Source: Mucilaginibacter rubeus
Lineage (GTDB): Bacteria > Bacteroidota > Bacteroidia > Sphingobacteriales > Sphingobacteriaceae
Reading direction: 5' to 3'
Assembly: GCF_014643835.1 (NCBI RefSeq)
Contig: NZ_BMKD01000006.1
Location: 62,001-126,000, forward strand
Length of the DNA: 64,000 bases
Shown here: positions 63,576 to 64,000 of the stretch, one piece after another
How positions within the stretch are numbered: the stretch's first letter is position 1
Layout of the letters: the number at the start of each line of letters is the position of its first letter
Position numbers and translations under genes: made by a program
The notes under the pieces: generated by a model
The model's database searches: none
Told to the model about the DNA's origin: nothing
What the model saw: the letters and a program-made list of their open reading frames with translations, nothing else

Positions 63576-63734
63576 TTTTTTATCTTTATCGGCCGGTTCA
63601 TCATCCAGCAGGATCCTTACCGATGGGGTATACAGATCATCATGCTGGCCGTTACGCTGCGCCCAAAAAAAAGCGCCTAAAAACACGAGTGCAAGCAGCA
63701 CGCTGCACCCGATCAGGAAATAAATAATGTTCAT
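63573..63734 (-). CDS. ccoS: CcoS cbb3 oxidase maturation protein
   Basis: The 53-residue protein has an N-terminal membrane span (NIIYFLIGCSVLLALVFLGA) and the CcoS hallmark AFFWAQRNGQHDDLYTPSVR with an acidic tail (LLDDEPADKDKK). CcoS is needed to insert heme and copper into the oxidase. Its ATG overlaps the ccoI stop (ATGA). The gap to ccoNO holds the predicted oxidase promoter. Confidence 0.9.
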   Translation of the reverse strand: MNIIYFLIGCSVLLALVFLGAFFWAQRNGQHDDLYTPSVRILLDDEPADKDKK

Positions 63735-64000
63735 GATAATTTTCTTTTTTTAGCGGCGAGGTGTGTTGCTATGCTTGTGAACGAAATGATGGTTGCAGTA
63801 CTTAAAGGCATCAATATGGCCGCTATAAGCGGTGAAAGCCTGCCGCTTACAGCATAGCTTAATCCTAATAGGTTATAGCAAAGCGATATAAAAAACGAGA
63901 TGTGGATAATGGTGATACTATCCTTTGATAATTTAAGAAATGCGGGCAGCAACCTGAGCGAACGCCCATCTAAAATAGCATCGCTGCCGGGCGAAAAATT
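63731..64000 (-). CDS. ccoI: CcoI/FixI copper-type P-type ATPase, C-terminal end (cut by window end)
   Basis: An open frame enters from the right edge and encodes the last 89 residues of a heavy-metal P-type ATPase. These include SDAILDGRSLRLLPAFLKLS and the two final spans (IHISFFISLCYNLLGLSYAV, then LSPLIAAILMPLSTATII) with Ser/Thr-rich ends typical of CcoI. CcoI exports copper toward the periplasm for cbb3 oxidase assembly. The internal TTG at 63952 is not a start. ccoS overlaps its stop. Confidence 0.88.
   Translation of the reverse strand, partial: NFSPGSDAILDGRSLRLLPAFLKLSKDSITIIHISFFISLCYNLLGLSYAVSGRLSPLIAAILMPLSTATIISFTSIATHLAAKKRKLS

Noticed and set aside
1-64000. Mobile elements, CRISPR arrays, tRNA or rRNA genes
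   Set aside because: No transposase or integrase motifs, regularly spaced repeats or cloverleaf-like genes were noticed on either strand; tRNAs were sought by eye only.

Overview
The window looks like a chromosomal segment of a plant-glycan-degrading Bacteroidota, most likely Sphingobacteriaceae (Mucilaginibacter-like). This rests on two SusC/SusD pairs, hybrid two-component sensors fused to an AraC output domain, lipoprotein signals of the CKKD type, a fused CcoNO oxidase, TAnnTTTG-type -7 promoter elements and weak ribosome binding sites. No mobile element, rRNA, tRNA or CRISPR array was seen.

Region 1 (1-50.9 kb) is a polysaccharide-utilisation region. From left to right: the 3' end of a hybrid sensor; a SusC/SusD operon on the minus strand with a relic of an outer-membrane barrel gene behind it; GH127; GH5 with a ricin-type lectin; GH39; a plus-strand SusC/SusD/surface glycan-binding-protein operon followed by a GH5 with a BACON domain; a small unrelated cassette (SnoaL-like, degenerate metallo-beta-lactamase fold, Crp-type regulator); a six-gene minus-strand hydrolase operon (GH5, GH2, GH3, GH2, GH42, GH29); a full hybrid sensor divergent from an AraC regulator; a plus-strand fucose operon (GH29, GH97, FucP-type transporter, aldo/keto reductase, mutarotase); and a GH43-like gene. 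Three GH5 enzymes, two beta-galactosidase-type GH2, GH42, GH3 and two GH29 best fit a fucosylated, galactosylated xyloglucan-like substrate. GH39 and GH127 add pentose-removing capacity. No GH31 alpha-xylosidase is in the window, so the substrate is an inference.

Five promoters in this region (6482-6535, 11487-11540, 13811-13864, 14114-14167, 37262-37315) share one operator-like element, AACATTTGT-N-CCC-ATTT, placed exactly 46 bp before the -7 element. They appear to form one regulon, plausibly run by the hybrid sensor at 37604-41758.

Region 2 (51.0-64 kb) is a low-oxygen respiration region. A FixL-like sensor, whose PAS domain keeps the heme-pocket His and Arg at FixL spacing, overlaps a regulator that fuses a receiver domain to a Crp/Fnr protein. 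Downstream come a D-lactate dehydrogenase and oxygen-independent HemN. Convergent to them is a cbb3 oxidase operon (ccoI, S, NO, Q, P, G, H, a TauE/SafE-like membrane protein and a 591-residue protein of unknown function). Three promoters here carry a TGAY-N4-RTCA palindrome centred exactly 55 bp upstream of a -7-like element, the distance expected for a class I Fnr site. This suggests a self-contained oxygen-responsive circuit: heme sensor, receiver-Fnr regulator, then oxidase, heme synthesis and fermentation genes.
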